From Lederbergia wuyishanensis (lineage in GTDB: Bacteria; Bacillota; Bacilli; Bacillales; Bacillaceae_C), in the NCBI RefSeq assembly GCF_022900255.1, contig NZ_JALIRM010000001.1, positions 310,001 through 374,000 of the forward strand: DNA of 64,000 nt, read 5' to 3'. The translations under genes and the position numbers were made by a program. This document shows, piece after piece, positions 63,627-64,000 of this stretch. The notes beneath the pieces were generated by a model. It did not search any database. It saw only the letters and a program-made list of their open reading frames with translations, and was not told where the DNA came from. The number at the start of each line of letters is the position of its first letter. Within the stretch, counting starts at the first letter, position 1.

Positions 63627-63660
63627 ATGGCAACCTACTCATGGTTGTCTTTTCTCTTTC
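63627..63660 (+). terminator. Possible terminator after rpoZ
   Basis: GGCAACC and GGTTGTC pair around a 7-base loop, followed by TTTTCTCTTTC. Confidence 0.6.
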
Positions 63661-63711
63661 TTTTGGACCATAATAATATTAATGAAGATAATTTGATGAG
63701 GGAGTAATAAA

Positions 63712-64000
63712 ATGAGCGGAAAAAATATTTTATTATGCGTAAGTGGGGGAATTGCTGTCTATAAAGCTTGCACACTAACAAGCAAGCTTATACAAAATGG
63801 CTATAATGTAAAAGTAATCATGAGTGAATCAGCCACTAAATTTGTTTCTCCTCTTACCTTCCAAGCATTATCAAGAAACGAAGTATACACAGATACGTTT
63901 ATTGAAAATAACCCTAAAGTGATTGCACATATAGATGTTGCAGATTGGGCTGATCTTGTAGTTGTTGCTCCTGCAACGGCCAATATGATCGGAAAACTTG
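63712..64000 (+). CDS. coaBC: CoaBC (Dfp), N-terminal part, cut by the window edge
   Basis: First 96 residues. Bifunctional phosphopantothenoylcysteine synthetase/decarboxylase of CoA synthesis. The flavoprotein start (ILLCVSGGIAVYKA) and VVAPATANMIGKL match the CoaC decarboxylase domain. ATG with GAGGGAG upstream. Follows rpoZ as in B. subtilis. Confidence 0.95.
   Translation, partial: MSGKNILLCVSGGIAVYKACTLTSKLIQNGYNVKVIMSESATKFVSPLTFQALSRNEVYTDTFIENNPKVIAHIDVADWADLVVVAPATANMIGKL

Overview
The window comes from the chromosome of a low-GC, endospore-forming Bacillaceae species. Gene order, protein sequences and the frequent TTG/GTG starts behind strong AGGAGG-type ribosome binding sites match the ylb-mra/mur-div-spoIIG-ylm-pyr-ylo region of Bacillus subtilis. 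I cannot fix the genus from sequence alone. There are no tRNA or rRNA genes, prophage, transposases or CRISPR arrays.

Layout. Bases 1-16760 are the ylb block: the ylbD end, ylbE, ylbF (ricF), ylbG, rsmD, coaD, ylbJ, ylbK, ylbM (tmcAL), ylbN, rpmF, gerR (ylbO), ylbP, panE and bshC. Several genes interrupt the usual order: a lipoprotein, a membrane-anchored stalk-domain protein, a His-rich coat-like protein, a DUF4064 membrane protein, and a biotin-carrier plus YngE-type carboxyltransferase pair. Bases 16760-42166 are the division and wall (dcw) cluster: mraZ, rsmH, ftsL, pbpB, spoVD, murE, an orphan Mur-ligase N-terminal domain, mraY, murD, spoVE, murG, divIB, ylxW, ylxX, sbp, ftsA and ftsZ, followed by spoIIGA-sigE, sigG and ylmC, ylmE, sepF, ylmG, ylmH, divIVA. 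Bases 42167-46924 hold ileS behind an isoleucine T-box, then lspA and rluD. Bases 46925-57540 are a pyrimidine operon, pyrR-B-C-AA-AB-K-D-F-E, with two PyrR attenuators. Bases 57860-64000 hold rqcH (reverse strand), a Ca2+-type P-ATPase, remA, gmk, rpoZ and the start of coaBC.

How the parts work together. Lipid II is made by the Mur enzymes and MraY/MurG, then used by PBP2B at the septum (with FtsL, DivIB, FtsZ, FtsA, SepF and DivIVA) or by SpoVD/SpoVE at the spore cortex. SpoIIGA-SigE and SigG run the mother-cell and forespore programmes. The pyr genes make UMP under PyrR control.

Most notable observations. (1) PyrAA, the glutaminase subunit of carbamoyl phosphate synthase, lacks both its catalytic cysteine (Gly246) and its catalytic histidine (Glu331). 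(2) The ylbG-rsmD gap carries a structured small RNA on the reverse strand with a sigma-F/G-type promoter and an intrinsic terminator, probably the CsfG sporulation RNA. (3) sigG has the same type of promoter, a hairpin that sequesters its ribosome binding site, and a TTG start. (4) A degraded MurF-like N-terminal domain lies between murE and mraY. (5) Compared with B. subtilis as I remember it, ylbL, murB, ylmA, ylmD, ylyA, pyrP, the cysH operon and yloC are all absent from their usual places.
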